Shown here piece by piece: positions 22,928-34,361 of a stretch of 64,000 nucleotides of DNA. Below the pieces are notes generated by a model, which worked only from the letters and a program-made list of their open reading frames with translations, was not told the origin of the DNA and did no database searches. Both the position numbers and the translations under genes were made by a program. Source of the stretch: Conchocele bisecta. Lineage: Eukaryota > Mollusca > Bivalvia > Lucinida > Thyasiridae. The stretch's first letter is position 1; every line of letters starts with the position of its first letter. Where the stretch lies: contig CM055265.1 in assembly GCA_029237695.1 (NCBI GenBank), positions 215,280,506 to 215,344,505 on the forward strand. Direction: 5' to 3'.

Positions 22928-25900
22928 CTATACATTCCAACAGATGGCGTCTTTGTGTCCCATCAACTTGCATTTAAAACATTGCAGCTGATTTATAAAC
23001 CGACATTCACTGGTGCTATGATTGTCGAGACCACATTTCATACACCTATCCCGAGCTCCCCCTTGATTTGGTCTGTGATGTCGACCGTACTGGTCTTCTC
23101 TTCGCATGTTTGTCCGTCCACCCATGTGTCCATTATGACGATTCCCACCCGACATGAGTGGCTGTTCAGGGTTTCTTGTAACTCGGTCCCCAGTCATTCT
23201 GGCGTGTATGCCGTTGTCGATTTCTATTATATGAATCGTGTATACATTGTTCAAAGTTATCCACTATTTGGATATGTTGGTTTATTGTTCCAAGGAGTCG
23301 CTTGGTTCCGGAGCTTGAAAGATGAATATTATCTATTGGTCGATAGAAATAGCTCCTTAATTGCCCACTATTGTCAAAATAGGCCGAGTGTGTATCAATA
23401 AGTTTGGCATCATGTTCGTCACATTGGCGTTGTATTATCTCGTTGAAGTCTTTTTACATCAACATCGCCACGAGGACATGAATTACAGACGTATAAGTTA
23501 CATGATGTATTGCCCCTTTTCACGTACTTCAACATCTGTTCATATTTTTCTTCAAATAATTCAGAGTCAACATGCTGAGAAGCGTCATTGCCGCCGACAT
23601 ATACAACTAGAAAAAGTCGATGGCGCGCCATCGCAATATACCCACTTTCCCCAAATGCTAAGTCCGAAAGGGGGAAGTAATCCATGATGGAGGGTCGGAT
23701 AAAAAATCCGAATTCACTTTGCGCATGTGCACATGATAACGAAGCTACATAGCAAATATGAGCGCGTAGGTATGAAGGTGAAAAAGTTTTTCGAGTTACA
23801 AGGAAAAAATGGGAAATTCTGAGTCGGAAAGGGGGAGGTAATCGATGATGGAGGGGTCGGATCAAAATGGGAATTCACTTTGCGCATCTGCACATAACGA
23901 ACGGTACATACTAAATATCACGCATAGGTATGAAGGTGAAAAAGTTTTTCGAGTTACAAGGAAAAAAAATGGGAAATTCTGAGTCCGAAAGGGGGAGGAT
24001 AATCCATGATAGGGTCGGATGATCCGAATTCACTTTGCGCATCTGGCACATGATACGAAGCTACATAGAAAATAGAGGCGCGTAGGTAGAGGTGAAAAAA
24101 TCGATTAAAAAATGGGAAATGAGTCAGAAAGGGGGAGTATCATGATGGAAGGGTCGATGAAAAATCCGATTCACTGACTGCACATATAACAAGTACATAG
24201 CATGAGGCGCTAGGTATGAAGGTGAAAAAGTTTTTCGAGTTACAAGGAAAAAATGGGAAATTCTGAGTCCGAAAGGGGGAGATAATCCATGATGGAGGGT
24301 CGGATGAAAAATCCGAATTCACTTTGCGCATCTGCACATGATAACGAAGCTACATAGCAAATATGAGGCGCGTAGGTATGAAGGTGAAAAATGTTTTTCG
24401 AGTTACAAGGAAAAAATGGGAAATTCTGAGTCAGAAAGGGGGAGATAATCCATGATGGAGGGTCGGATCAAAAATCCGAATTCACTTTGCGCATCTGCAC
24501 ATGATAACGAAGCTACATAGCAAATATAGGCGCGTAGGTATGAAGGTGAAAAAGTTTTTCGAGTTACAAGGAAAAAATGGGAAATTCTGAGTCCGAAAGG
24601 GGAGATAATCCATGATGGAGGGTCGGATCAAAAATCCGAATTCACTTTGCGCATCTGCACATGATAACGAAGCTACATAGCAAATATGAGGCGGCGTAGG
24701 TATGAAGGTGAAAAAGTTTTTCGAGTTACAAGGAAAAAATGGGAAATTCTGAGTCCAGAAAGGGGGAGATAATCCATGATGGGAGGGTCGGATCAAAAAT
24801 CCGAATTCACTTTGCGCATCTGCACATGATAACGAAGCTACATAGCAAATATGAGGCGCGTAGGTATGAAGGTGAAGTGAAGGAAAAAATGAAACAGTCC
24901 GGATTACCGAGGAAAAAGTTTAAAAAACTAAGCTACATCAGGCGCGTAGGTATGAAGGGATCGAGTTACAAGGAGATTATCCGATGATGTGGAGGGTCGG
25001 ATCAAAAATCCGAATTCACTTTGCGCATCTGCACATGATAACGAAGCTACATAGCAAATATCAGGCGCGTAGGTATGAAGGTGAAAAAGTTTTTTCGAGT
25101 TACAAGGAAAAAATGGGAAATTAATTCTGAGTCCGAAAGGGGGAGATAATCCATGATGGAGGGTCGGTTAAAAAGAAAAATCCGAATTCACTGCGCATCT
25201 GCACATGATAACGAAGCTACATAGCAAATATGAGGCGCGTAGGTATGAAGGTGAAAAAGTTTTTCGAGTTACAAGGAAAAAATGGGAAATTCTGAGTCCG
25301 AAAGGGGGAGATAATCCATGATGGAGGGTCGGATCAAAATCCGAATTCACTTTGCGCATCTGCACATGATAACGAAGCTACATAGCAAATATGAGGCGCG
25401 TAGGTATGAAGGTGAAAAAGTTTTTCGAGTTACAAGGAAAAAATGGGAAATTCTGAGTCCGAAAGGGGGAGATAATCCATGATGGAGGGTCGGATCAAAA
25501 ATCCAAATTCACTTTGCACATCTGCACATGATAACGAAGCTACATACCAAATATGAGGCGCGTAGGTATGAAGGTGAAAAAGTTTTTCGAGTTACGAGGA
25601 AAAAATGGGAAATTCTGAGTCCGAAAGGGGAGATAATCCATGATGGAGGGTCGGATCAAAAATCCAAATTCACTTTGCGCATCTGCACATGATAACGAAG
25701 CTACATACCAAATATCAGACGCGTAGGTATGAAGGTGAAAAAGTTTTTCGAGTTACGAGGAAAAAATGGGAAATTCTGAGTCCGAAAGGGGGAGATAATC
25801 CATGATGGAGGGTCGGATCAAAAATCCAAATTCACTTTGCGCATCTGCACATGATAACGAAGCTACATACCAAATATCAGGCGCGTAGGTATGAAGGTGA

Positions 25901-26664
25901 AAAAGTTTTTCGAGTTACAAGAAACGTGACGGACGTACGGACGTACGGACGTACGGACGGACGGACACCCGTGACGAAAACAATATACCCGTTTTTTTTT
26001 ACAAACCGTTTTTTTTTACAAAAAAAGTGGGTATAATTATATTATTGAATTGTTTCAGGTCATATATTTGAATTTTTCCGTATGTGACATCAACTGTCGC
26101 GCCCGGCAATGTGACACATTCCACATTTTTATTCAGTCCTTTTCGATTGATTCCAGAGAGAATTGAGTCACCAATGATTAATGTTTTAGTCGACTGTTGG
26201 CTCGGGTTTGGCGTTTTAGTTTCATTATTAGGTCTGGATTTCTCTGCAGCATTTTCAGCTGGCTTGGGGGTCTCGAGTTTTGGCCTTTGGTTTGGGCTTG
26301 GGCTTGTCTTTTTCAGTGTAGAGGGCTGTGGGTTGTTATTTGTTACAGTGTTTTATGAGTGGGCACGTTTCCATTTTGCTGTTGGTTGTCATTTGTTTCA
26401 GAGTTTGTGAGCATATTTTCATTTGGCTCGACTTGTGACAGTGAAACTACCACTATTGACGGGTCATTTGGTGGTAGTGTGCTGTGATTGGAAGGGACAT
26501 ATTCTGCACCGACTTGTTGCTCCCTAAGCTTGACAACTTCTGTGGTGAGATTTGTCACTTGGGTCTGTAAGGATCCAATCTGTGTGGCGATATTTGTTAT
26601 CATTTCCGTAACTATGGAGATTTGCTGGCTCACAGGTAGTTCCTCATCTACCACAGGTGGAATC
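22928..26664 (-). pseudogene. ORF1: coiled coil, SGNH esterase, zinc knuckles; split by insertion
   Basis: From 26640 down to 26500 the minus strand encodes a heptad-like helix (VTEMITNIATQIGSLQTQV, then TNLTTEVVKLREQQ). A Pro/Ser-rich linker leads to TLIIGDSILSGINRKGL at about 26170, the GDS block I of SGNH hydrolases. The domain stops near 26040 and resumes at 23620 with RHRLFLVVYVGGNDAS (the GxND block) and CNSCPRGDVDV (23470). Two CCHC knuckles end it: CMKCGLDNHSTSEC and CFKCKLMGHKDAIC (about 22935-23050). ORF1 proteins bind element RNA; CR1-like elements with an ORF1 esterase are known. The intact protein is impossible because of the 2.4-kb insertion and several frameshifts. Confidence 0.8.
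23637..26034. mobile_element. TATACCCACTTT tandem-repeat element inside ORF1
   Basis: Ends are TATACCCACTTT at about 23637 and AAAGTGGGTATA ending near 26034. The interior is about 14 tandem monomers of about 164 bp (GATAATCCATGATGGAGGGT, AATTCACTTTGCGCATCTGC, GCGCGTAGGTATGAAGG, AAAAAGTTTTTCGAGTTAC). It finishes with an (ACGGACGT)n/GGACGGACGGACACCCGTG leader at 25928-25975 and T/A tracts. Read on the minus strand the layout is terminus, GTCCGTCCGT leader, monomers, terminus, as in the 10-17 kb element although the monomers are different. The ORFs inside it are shadows. Confidence 0.85.
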
Positions 26665-27164
26665 NNNNNNNNNNNNNNNNNNNNNNNNNNNNNNNNNNNN
26701 NNNNNNNNNNNNNNNNNNNNNNNNNNNNNNNNNNNNNNNNNNNNNNNNNNNNNNNNNNNNNNNNNNNNNNNNNNNNNNNNNNNNNNNNNNNNNNNNNNNN
26801 NNNNNNNNNNNNNNNNNNNNNNNNNNNNNNNNNNNNNNNNNNNNNNNNNNNNNNNNNNNNNNNNNNNNNNNNNNNNNNNNNNNNNNNNNNNNNNNNNNNN
26901 NNNNNNNNNNNNNNNNNNNNNNNNNNNNNNNNNNNNNNNNNNNNNNNNNNNNNNNNNNNNNNNNNNNNNNNNNNNNNNNNNNNNNNNNNNNNNNNNNNNN
27001 NNNNNNNNNNNNNNNNNNNNNNNNNNNNNNNNNNNNNNNNNNNNNNNNNNNNNNNNNNNNNNNNNNNNNNNNNNNNNNNNNNNNNNNNNNNNNNNNNNNN
27101 NNNNNNNNNNNNNNNNNNNNNNNNNNNNNNNNNNNNNNNNNNNNNNNNNNNNNNNNNNNNNNNN
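26665..27164. other. Assembly gap (500 N)
   Basis: Exactly 500 unknown bases, the size of a placeholder gap rather than a measured length. Open frames reported across it are meaningless. Confidence 1.
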
Positions 27165-29290
27165 CTGTATGAAATAATGCATTTCGTGAAAATAGATCAT
27201 TAGGGCTATTCCAGGAAAAATTCTCTGGGGGGGGTCGGACCGCACTTTTTTTTTGACCCCCGCACCCACAGAATTTAATTATGTCTCGTCCCCACAACCA
27301 ACAGCACTGATATTTAGCTGTTCCCCACTACCAACAGCACTGAATTTAGGTAAAACCCCCCTACCACCAGTACTGAATTATTTACCATGTCGTTATGCAC
27401 CGGCGCATGTACTGTACATGTAAATACGGTCATAAGCATCCATTGCCAACAGATCAGTAAATGGAACATGTAAATGCGGTTATAAGCATCCATTGCCAAC
27501 AGATCAGTAAATGGAAAGTGTCATTATTAGAAGTAATTAGAAATCGTATCGGTCCCGTTAGTATTCGTTAATTTAATGACCGGCCTCCATTTCGCCCTTC
27601 GACCAACTCATCCCCGTCAGCCATTCAAAATAATACGACAGCCGACACGAGTTACGAAAGGCCCGTACGCAGGGGGTGCAGCATACTCGAAACACATTTA
27701 TCAACAATAAAACAAAATAAGAATCGTTTTCTAAAATAATGAGAATCGTCTCGCGTTTTCGCGATCTCGCCTTCCGCTTTTGAAAATAAGTTTTGCTCTA
27801 ACCCAAATGTTCTGTCTAACTTGGGGCGACTATCACTGCGTTACAGACAGAAAATTCGGATTCGTTTTGCTCATGCATGTAGAACGCAATTCCAACACGC
27901 ATGCGCGGCAAGGTTGCAAAACGCGAGATTGAATATGATAGAATTTCGCGTTTTCGTCTCCAAAGCTCGAAATCGCGAGGTATAGGACAAGTAAACATTG
28001 TCTTAGGAGACGATTCTCATGTGCTGCAAAAGCATGTTTTTATTAATTAATAGAACAAATGTGGACAAACATTTATATTTCTTGACCACAAAAACATAAT
28101 TTGACAAAACATGATAATCGTCTTAAGAGACGATTCTAATGTGCTGCCAATACACGTTTATTGAGCAAAAAAAACACCAACACATTTCGATACGTGTTAT
28201 TGGTTACTGCATCGCATCGTCGACATATATATATATACACAAGATCACGAAGACCAAATCGCGAGGCGAAAACGTGAGATTCTATTTTATTAATTTTCGC
28301 GTTTTCGCCTGGCTATCTCGTGTTTTCGAGACCGCGATGCCGCGTTTTCGCCTCGGCCTTTTCATGATGTCGCCTTCCGCTTTTGGAAATACATTTGTTC
28401 ATGTCAGTATGTGTGTGTAGAGTTGAAATTGAGTTTTGCGCGTACATTACATGCACGTACGTACGTAAGTACATAGAACGCATTTCGAACTAGCATGCTT
28501 TATATGCATGTACGTACGTAGAACGCAAGTCCAACACGTAATATGATATATTACACATGCATGGGCAAATCGTATTTCCAAAAGCAGAAGGTGAGATCGA
28601 GATCGCAAAAAAAAACGCGAGATTGTAACATAAAACAAATATACCACCCATCCCAAACTAGCACATTTGCGACATATCATTTTCGGTCTAGCTGCACACC
28701 TGATGGTGTTTACAATCATCAGTCGGTAATCCAGTTTCACGTGCAAAGTGTGAATGACCTTTAGAATTCAGCGGAAACACAACATACCAAAACCACAATA
28801 TGTATTTTTTTTCTAGTCGCTCACGTCATCGATGCGTCTTCCGCATTAGCTTGTGCATTTTCACCTATGTTCCAGATCTTTATAAAAGCAAGATTTGGCA
28901 GCACATGAGAATCGTCTCCTAAGACTCCTAAGACGATTTTCATAGTTTGTCAAAATGTTTTTGTAAATAAATACCAATGTATTATTTTCACATTTGTCCG
29001 ATGTCTTAATAAAACATGCTTTGGCAACACATGAGAATCGTCTACGTAGACGATTTTAATGTTTTGTAAAAAAAATTGTTGTCTTAGACCGTGCAAACAA
29101 TTGACACATTCAGAAATCAACATATGGTGTCGAGGAAATACAATCGATTAAACACCGTGAAAATCTTGTTGGAAAGTAAATGTCCATTGTCACGTAGGCC
29201 ATTTCAGTTTACCGCCGTTACGTCAGCTGTTATTCTAAGTATGTATGGTCGCTCGTTAGGGGTATTTCTTTCCCTTGTTTATAATGCATG

Positions 29291-29490
29291 AATTGAGACC
29301 TAGGGCTTAGAACCCCCGACTTCCAATCCGGAGGTTGTGTGTTCAAACATCCCTTTGGGTATCAAACATACCTTCATAGTATTTCCATCCCACTGGTCTG
29401 TCGGGTGAGACCTTAAACTGTGGTCCCCGTCTCTATATGACCTTAGCTGTTGCTGTCTGCTGGGACGTTAAACCATTCAATTTCAAAAGA
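29291..29490 (+). mobile_element. tRNA-headed SINE in the left palindrome arm
   Basis: GGAGGTTGTGTGTTCAAAC (B-box-like), then AGTATTTCCATCCCACTGGT, ATATGACCTTAGCTGTTGCT and GGGACGTTAAACC. Its mirror copy lies at 30870-31080. Confidence 0.8.
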
Positions 29491-30869
29491 GTAACGGAAT
29501 CTTTATGTATGGTGGTCGAGATCGCGAAAACGCGAAGCGTGATCGCGAGAGCTGAAACGATTTAAAATGCAACATATTCTCAACAATACATGGTTTGACA
29601 CAGTAGGTTTGACAGTACTGTGCTGCTGCATATGAGAATCGCTTCTTGGACGATTTTCCAGTTTTGTCAAAATATGTTTTTGTAGGATTTATTTTTAGAT
29701 TAGTTTTCATGTTTTTAATTTCTTGATAAAAAATATTTTGACAGAACACGAGAATCGTCTCCCAAGAGATATATTGATAGAAGAAATATAGATGCTTTTA
29801 TATTCGTTTTATTCCTCAATAAAATATGTTTGGTAGCAGATGAGAATCGTCTCGATTTATACATGTCGTGTTTGGGACATGCTACAATCTCGCGTTTTCG
29901 CGATCTCGCGCATGGGTCGAGATCGTGAAAATGGTCGTGGCCTCGAGAGCTCCAAACGAAAACGCGACATAGTCTTAACAAAACATGTTTTTACTGAAAA
30001 AAATATCTTTAAATTTCCTACAAGAACATGTTTTGACAAAACTTGAGAATCATCTTAGGAGACGATTCTCATATGCAGATGCAGTGAAAACATGTTTTGT
30101 TAAGTTAAACAATGAGTCCGCGTTTTCCGTTTGGAGCTCTCGAGACCACGACCATGGGTCGAGATCGCGAGAACGCGAGATTGTAGCATGTACCAAACAC
30201 GACATGTACAAATCGAGACGATTCTCATCTGCTACCAAACATGTTTTATTGAGGAATAAAACGAATATAAAAGCATCAATATTTCTTCTATCAATATATC
30301 TCTTGGGAGACGATTCTCGTGTGCTGTCAAAATATTTTTTATCAAGAAATTAAAAACATGAAAACTAATCTAAAAATAAATCCTACAAAAACATATTTTG
30401 ACAAAACTGGAAAATCGTCTAAGGAGATGATTCTCATATGCAGCAGAACAGTACTGTTAAACCTACTGTCAAACCATGTTTTGTTGAAAATATGTTGCAA
30501 TTTGAATCGTTTCAGCTCTCGCGATCAGCTTCGCGTTTTCGCGATCTCGACCTGTGCTAAGATCGAGAAAACGCGAAATTGTAACACGTCCCTAACAGGA
30601 CACGTACAAATCGTCTAAGGAGACAACGATTCTCATGCGAGTCATGTGCTGCCAACACATGTTTTTATTAAGAAATTTAACAAATGTGGACAAACATCAA
30701 TATTTTTGACAAAACAACATGGTTCGACAAAACACGACACTTGTCTTAGACGATTTTGATGTGTTGCCAATACATGTTTATTGAGGAAAAAGAAATATTT
30801 TGATTTTGTATTGTTGAATGTATCACATCGCCGGTTTTTGCCGCTACCACCATACATAAAGATTCCGTT

Positions 30870-31080
30870 ACTCTTTTGAAATTGAATGGGTTTAACGTCC
30901 CAGCAGACAGCAACAGCTAAGGTCATATAGAGACGGGGACCACAGTTTAAGGTCTCACCCGACAGACCAGTGGGATGGAAATACTATGAAGGTATGTTTG
31001 ATACCCAAGGCGATGTTTGAACACACAACCTCCAGATTGGAAGTCGGGTGTTCTAAGCCCTAGGTCACAACCCATGCATT
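30870..31080 (-). mobile_element. tRNA-headed SINE in the right palindrome arm (mirror copy)
   Basis: Reverse complement of 29291-29490, including the ends GGTTTAACGTCCCAGCAGAC and AACCTCCAGATTGG. It was copied with the arm rather than inserted on its own. Confidence 0.85.
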
Positions 31081-31792
31081 ATAAACACGGGAAATAAATA
31101 CCCCTGACGAGCGACCATACGTACTTAAAATAACAGCTGACGTAACGGCGATAAACTGAAATGGCCTACGTGACGATGGACATGTACGAAAATTAATAAA
31201 ATAGAATCTCACGTTTTTGCCTCGCGATTTGGTCTTCGCGATCTTGTGTATATATATATATATATGTCGAAGATGCGATGCAGTAACCAATAACACGTAT
31301 CGAAATATTATTTTTTTGCTCAATAAACGTGTATTGGCAGCCCATTAGAATCGTCTCTTAAGACGATTATCATGTTTTGTCATATTATGTTTTTGTTGTC
31401 AAGAAATATAAATGTTTGTCCACATTTGTTCTATTAATTAATAAAAACATGTTTTTGCAGCACATGAGAATCGTCTCCTAAGACAATGTTTACATGTCGT
31501 ATACCTCGCGATTTCGAGCTTTGGCGACGAAAACGCGAAATTCTATCATATTCAAACTCACGTTTTGCAACCTTGCCACGCATGTTTTTGCTTCGCGATC
31601 TTTCATGCGTGTTGGAATTGCGTTCTACATGCATGAGCAAAACGAGTTGGTCGAAGGGTTAAACGGAGGCCGGTCATTAAATTAACGAATACTAACGGGA
31701 CCGATACGATTTCTAATTACTTCTAATAATGACACTTTCCATTTACTGATCTGTTGGCAATGAATGCTTATGACTATTTACATGTACTGTTC

Positions 31793-31912
31793 AGGCCCGT
31801 AGCCAGACCTGTTTGAAGGGGGGGGGTTGTCGTTTCGAAGGCCTGAAGTATCTAGTGGGGTCTAAAAAAGTGGACCTCGAGGCTAAACAAGTGGACCTCG
31901 AGGCTGGGTAGG

Positions 31913-31985
<73 letters not shown>

Positions 31986-32041
31986 CGGGGGGGGGGGGGG
32001 GTCGTCGCCAGACCGCTCCGACCCCCCTGGCTACGGGCCTG
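31793..32041. mobile_element. MITE with CAGGCCCGTAGCCAG ends and poly-G core
   Basis: A 15-bp terminal inverted repeat, CAGGCCCGTAGCCAG (31792-31806 or so) and its complement ending 32041. The interior holds two copies of GTGGACCTCGAGGCT and a G run of about 66 followed after one C by about 15 more (31919-32000). It is absent from the mirror arm, so it inserted after the palindrome formed. No clear target duplication was seen. Confidence 0.8.
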
Positions 32042-32733
32042 CAGTTACAGTACATTTATATTGGGAATATGATAGTTATTATATCTAAATAATGATCGTG
32101 TTGTCTGTAAACCGCGTATTTCTGGATGCGCCGGTGCATAACGACATGGTAAATAATTCAGTACTGGTGGTAGGGGGGTTTTACCTAAATTCAGTTCTGT
32201 TGGTAGTGGGGAACAGCTAAATATCAGTGCTGTTGGTTGTGGGGACGAGACATAATTAAATTATGTGGGTGCGGGGGTAAAAAAAAAAGTGCGGTCCAAA
32301 CCCCCACCCCCCCCCCCGAGAATTTTTCCTGGAATAGCCCTCAAAGTATACTTAGCTTTTTGGTGAAATCGGCTACTGGTATTCCATCACCATGAAATAC
32401 TTACATGGTATATCCATCACTGGTCTTAAACTGCTCTTCCCGTCTAAACGACCTAGCTCTCGCTACGTGACCTTGCTGCTGCTGTTATTAACCTTTACAA
32501 CACTGAATTAAATCATGTTGTCTCGTGTTTATTTGTCTTTTTTTTTTTTTTTTTTTTTTTTTTGTGTATTTTCACCCCTGGAATTATGAAGTATGCCGAG
32601 GGGTTTCCAATATTTGCCTTTTCGTCCGTCTGTCCGTCCGTCGATAACACAAGAACTTGTCAATTTTTATTTTACGTTAAAGGTTTGGTTTGTCGGTCCA
32701 GACGTCGATCAGCAGTATCTGTGAGCCCTTTGC

Positions 32734-33201
32734 CCCGTGCAGGCACCGGGGCGGGATCAACTGATCCTGAGAATAGTGCTGCAGTAGCCATTGCTTGTCG
32801 TAAAAGGCGACTAAACTGGCTTAACGATTGGGTTCATACTTTCCGGAACCCACTATACCGGATTTGGCCCTCATATACATTTTTGGCTTTCTTGTATGTG
32901 AGAGCTGAGTCAGGCTATGCCCCATATATAAAAGTAAGATTAGCGCTAATCCTGTTACTTTTAGGGGATGGGATAAATGATGCTGGTGTGGTGAGGGCCT
33001 GGCACCAGATCAGGTTGTTCTAATTTCAGGACTGAATATATATTTTGATTGTAAATATTGAGTTCTGAAGTTGGGATTTACCCCCCTCGGACAGGTGGAT
33101 ACGGGACACGACCCCGTTGACCCGTCTGCGTGTAGACTCCCTGAGGCTTGTACCTCTATGTCAGAAAAGTGGACGTTAAACCCTATTCACTCACTCACTC
33201 A
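32734..33201 (+). mobile_element. SINE, second full-length copy with 15-bp target duplication
   Basis: Flanked by CTGTGAGCCCTTTGC at 32719-32733 and 33202-33216. Body and (CACT)n tail match 9301-9767 at about 98%. Confidence 0.9.
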
Positions 33202-33512
33202 CTGTGAGCCCTTTGCTCACTTGCTCTAATAATATTTTAATAATTATATGAGTGTTTCACATATGTACATATATATTGTGTGTGCGAATATTGAAGTAGT
33301 CCATCCAGTAATATTGAAGTTATGACCTAATGGAGAAACTCTTACAATGATTTTGACATAAGAAAGGTCAGAAAGGTCAAAGTCATGTTAGTGTTTGCAT
33401 GAGTGTGTCGCATATGTCCATATGTATCATGTGTGCGAATATTAAATTAATCCATCCATCTGATTGCACATTCATTTATAAAAGTTTGAGTATAAAATAC
33501 TTGCTGTTTCAG

Positions 33513-33579
33513 GGAGGAAGTGTTGAGTATCGTGTCCCTACTGTCTGTGGACTCCGTCCTGTTTACACCACAGAGTAAG
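33513..33579 (+). CDS. DHX33: DHX33-like exon A (EEVLSIVSLLSVDSVLFTPQ)
   Basis: Acceptor CTGTTTCAG before 33513, donor GTACGT after 33579. One base completes a split codon, then 22 residues, ending in phase 0. This is the conserved EE(V/I)L(S/T)IVSLLSVDSVL helix pair of the helicase-associated domain. Confidence 0.85.
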
Positions 33580-33788
33580 GTACGTAACTCATTCTGGCAA
33601 GCGTGCTGACAACAGCAGTCACTGGGTTATATAAGAGCAAGTCTTCAGTTACTTTTCTCTTTTGTACAATGAAAAATGGACCTAAACCTTGTGAATATTC
33701 ATTGTCTGTCAGTATGTCATATATTGCTCTTACACCTATAGCTATAGCTGTCACAGTACAGCATTTGTTGTAATATTCATTTCTATGG

Positions 33789-34130
33789 AAGGGATCGGCC
33801 GTGGCTTAGGGGATATGGCATTGGACTTCCATACCGGAGGTTGTGAGTTCAATCCTACCCAAGGGATCGGCCGTGGCTTAGGAGATATGGCATTGGACTT
33901 GCATACCAGAGGTTGTGAGTTCAATCCTACCCAAGGGATCGGCCGTGGCCTAGGGGATATGGCATTGGACTTCCATACCGGAGGTTGTGAGTTAAATCCT
34001 TCCCTAGGTGTGAGAATTACTTAAATAGTATTTCCATTCCACTGGTCAATGAGAGGAGACTTTGAACACTGTGGTCCTGTCACTATATGACCTTAGCTGT
34101 TGCTGGGACGTTAAACACATTCACTTTCAC
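33789..34130 (+). mobile_element. SINE with three tandem tRNA-like heads
   Basis: Three copies of a 72-bp unit start at 33789, 33861 and 33933 (GGGATCGGCCGTGGCTTAGG, A-box-like; GGAGGTTGTGAGTTCAATCC, B-box-like). A single SINE body follows (AGTATTTCCATTCCACTGGT, ATATGACCTTAGCTGTTGCT) and the tail GGGACGTTAAACACATTCAC. The unit is tRNA-sized. Possible short target duplication: TTCATTTCTA on the left and TTTATTTCTA on the right. The 79-codon open frame over the heads is a repeat artefact. Confidence 0.85.
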
Positions 34131-34176
34131 TTTATTTCTACGATGCGTGCACATACATCTTTATACTTGTCCTTAA

Positions 34177-34361
34177 CCCTCACTACGCAGGAGACGAAAA
34201 TTGTCGTCTGCTGTTTTTCATTTTTGCCTTGATTCTTAACAAAAAACCTGTTTTGGCAGCACATAAGAATCGCCTCCAGTTGAGATGATTCTCATGCGCT
34301 GTCAAAACCGGAAATAAAACATTTCCAGCAGACGACAAAAGTTAATTCAGCGTAGTGAGGG
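34177..34361. mobile_element. piggyBac-like MITE, copy 1
   Basis: Flanked on both sides by TTAA (34173-34176, 34362-34365). Ends are CCCTCACTACGCAG and the complement of CCCTCACTACGCTG. The subterminal GACGAAAATTGTCGTC and GCAGACGAC words form a second inverted pair. TTAA target and CCCT ends are the piggyBac hallmarks. Confidence 0.85.

Larger units (their letters stand above)
19018..26664 (-). mobile_element. CR1-like non-LTR retrotransposon, nearly complete
   Basis: On the minus strand the order is ORF1 (coiled coil, esterase, zinc knuckles; 26664-22928), then ORF2 (APE endonuclease and reverse transcriptase; 22716-19729), a 3' UTR, an AATAAAG signal at about 19050, and a (TTA)n tail at 19018-19044. 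Short-repeat tails are typical of CR1/L2-group elements, and an esterase in ORF1 is known from CR1-like families. The 5' end is lost in the 500-N gap. ORF1 is split by a 2.4-kb tandem-repeat element (23637-26034). Confidence 0.85.
27202..32341. repeat. Large imperfect palindrome / foldback element, ~5.1 kb
   Basis: AGGGCTATTCCAGGAAAAAT at 27202 is mirrored by its complement ending at 32341. Matching mirrored blocks follow inward: 27290-27400 with 32120-32260; 27840-28020 with 31450-31640; 28080-28310 with 31190-31400; 29185-29520 with 30840-31190; 29750-29980 with 30110-30330. The centre is near 30050. The left arm has about 870 bp (28310-29180) that the right arm lacks, and the right arm has an extra MITE (31793-32041). 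Both arms carry the same SINE in opposite orientation. No coding capacity was found. Confidence 0.9.

Noticed and set aside
23419..25999. Regularly spaced repeats of ~164 bp, CRISPR-like at first sight
   Set aside because: Whole monomers are repeated with no unique spacers, in a eukaryotic setting and inside a transposon-like element.
26343..27297. Long open frames across the N block
   Set aside because: They exist only because unknown bases were read as open. Only the 26410-26664 part is used, as ORF1 of the retrotransposon.
31852..32055. Poly-proline open frame
   Set aside because: It is the translation of a long G homopolymer inside a MITE.
33791..33960. True tRNA genes
   Set aside because: A- and B-box-like words are present, but the sequence leads straight into a SINE body and no clean cloverleaf with anticodon arm could be drawn.
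33785..34024. 79-codon frame with a 24-residue repeat (GIGRGLGDMALDFHT)
   Set aside because: It is the 72-bp tRNA-like SINE head translated three times.
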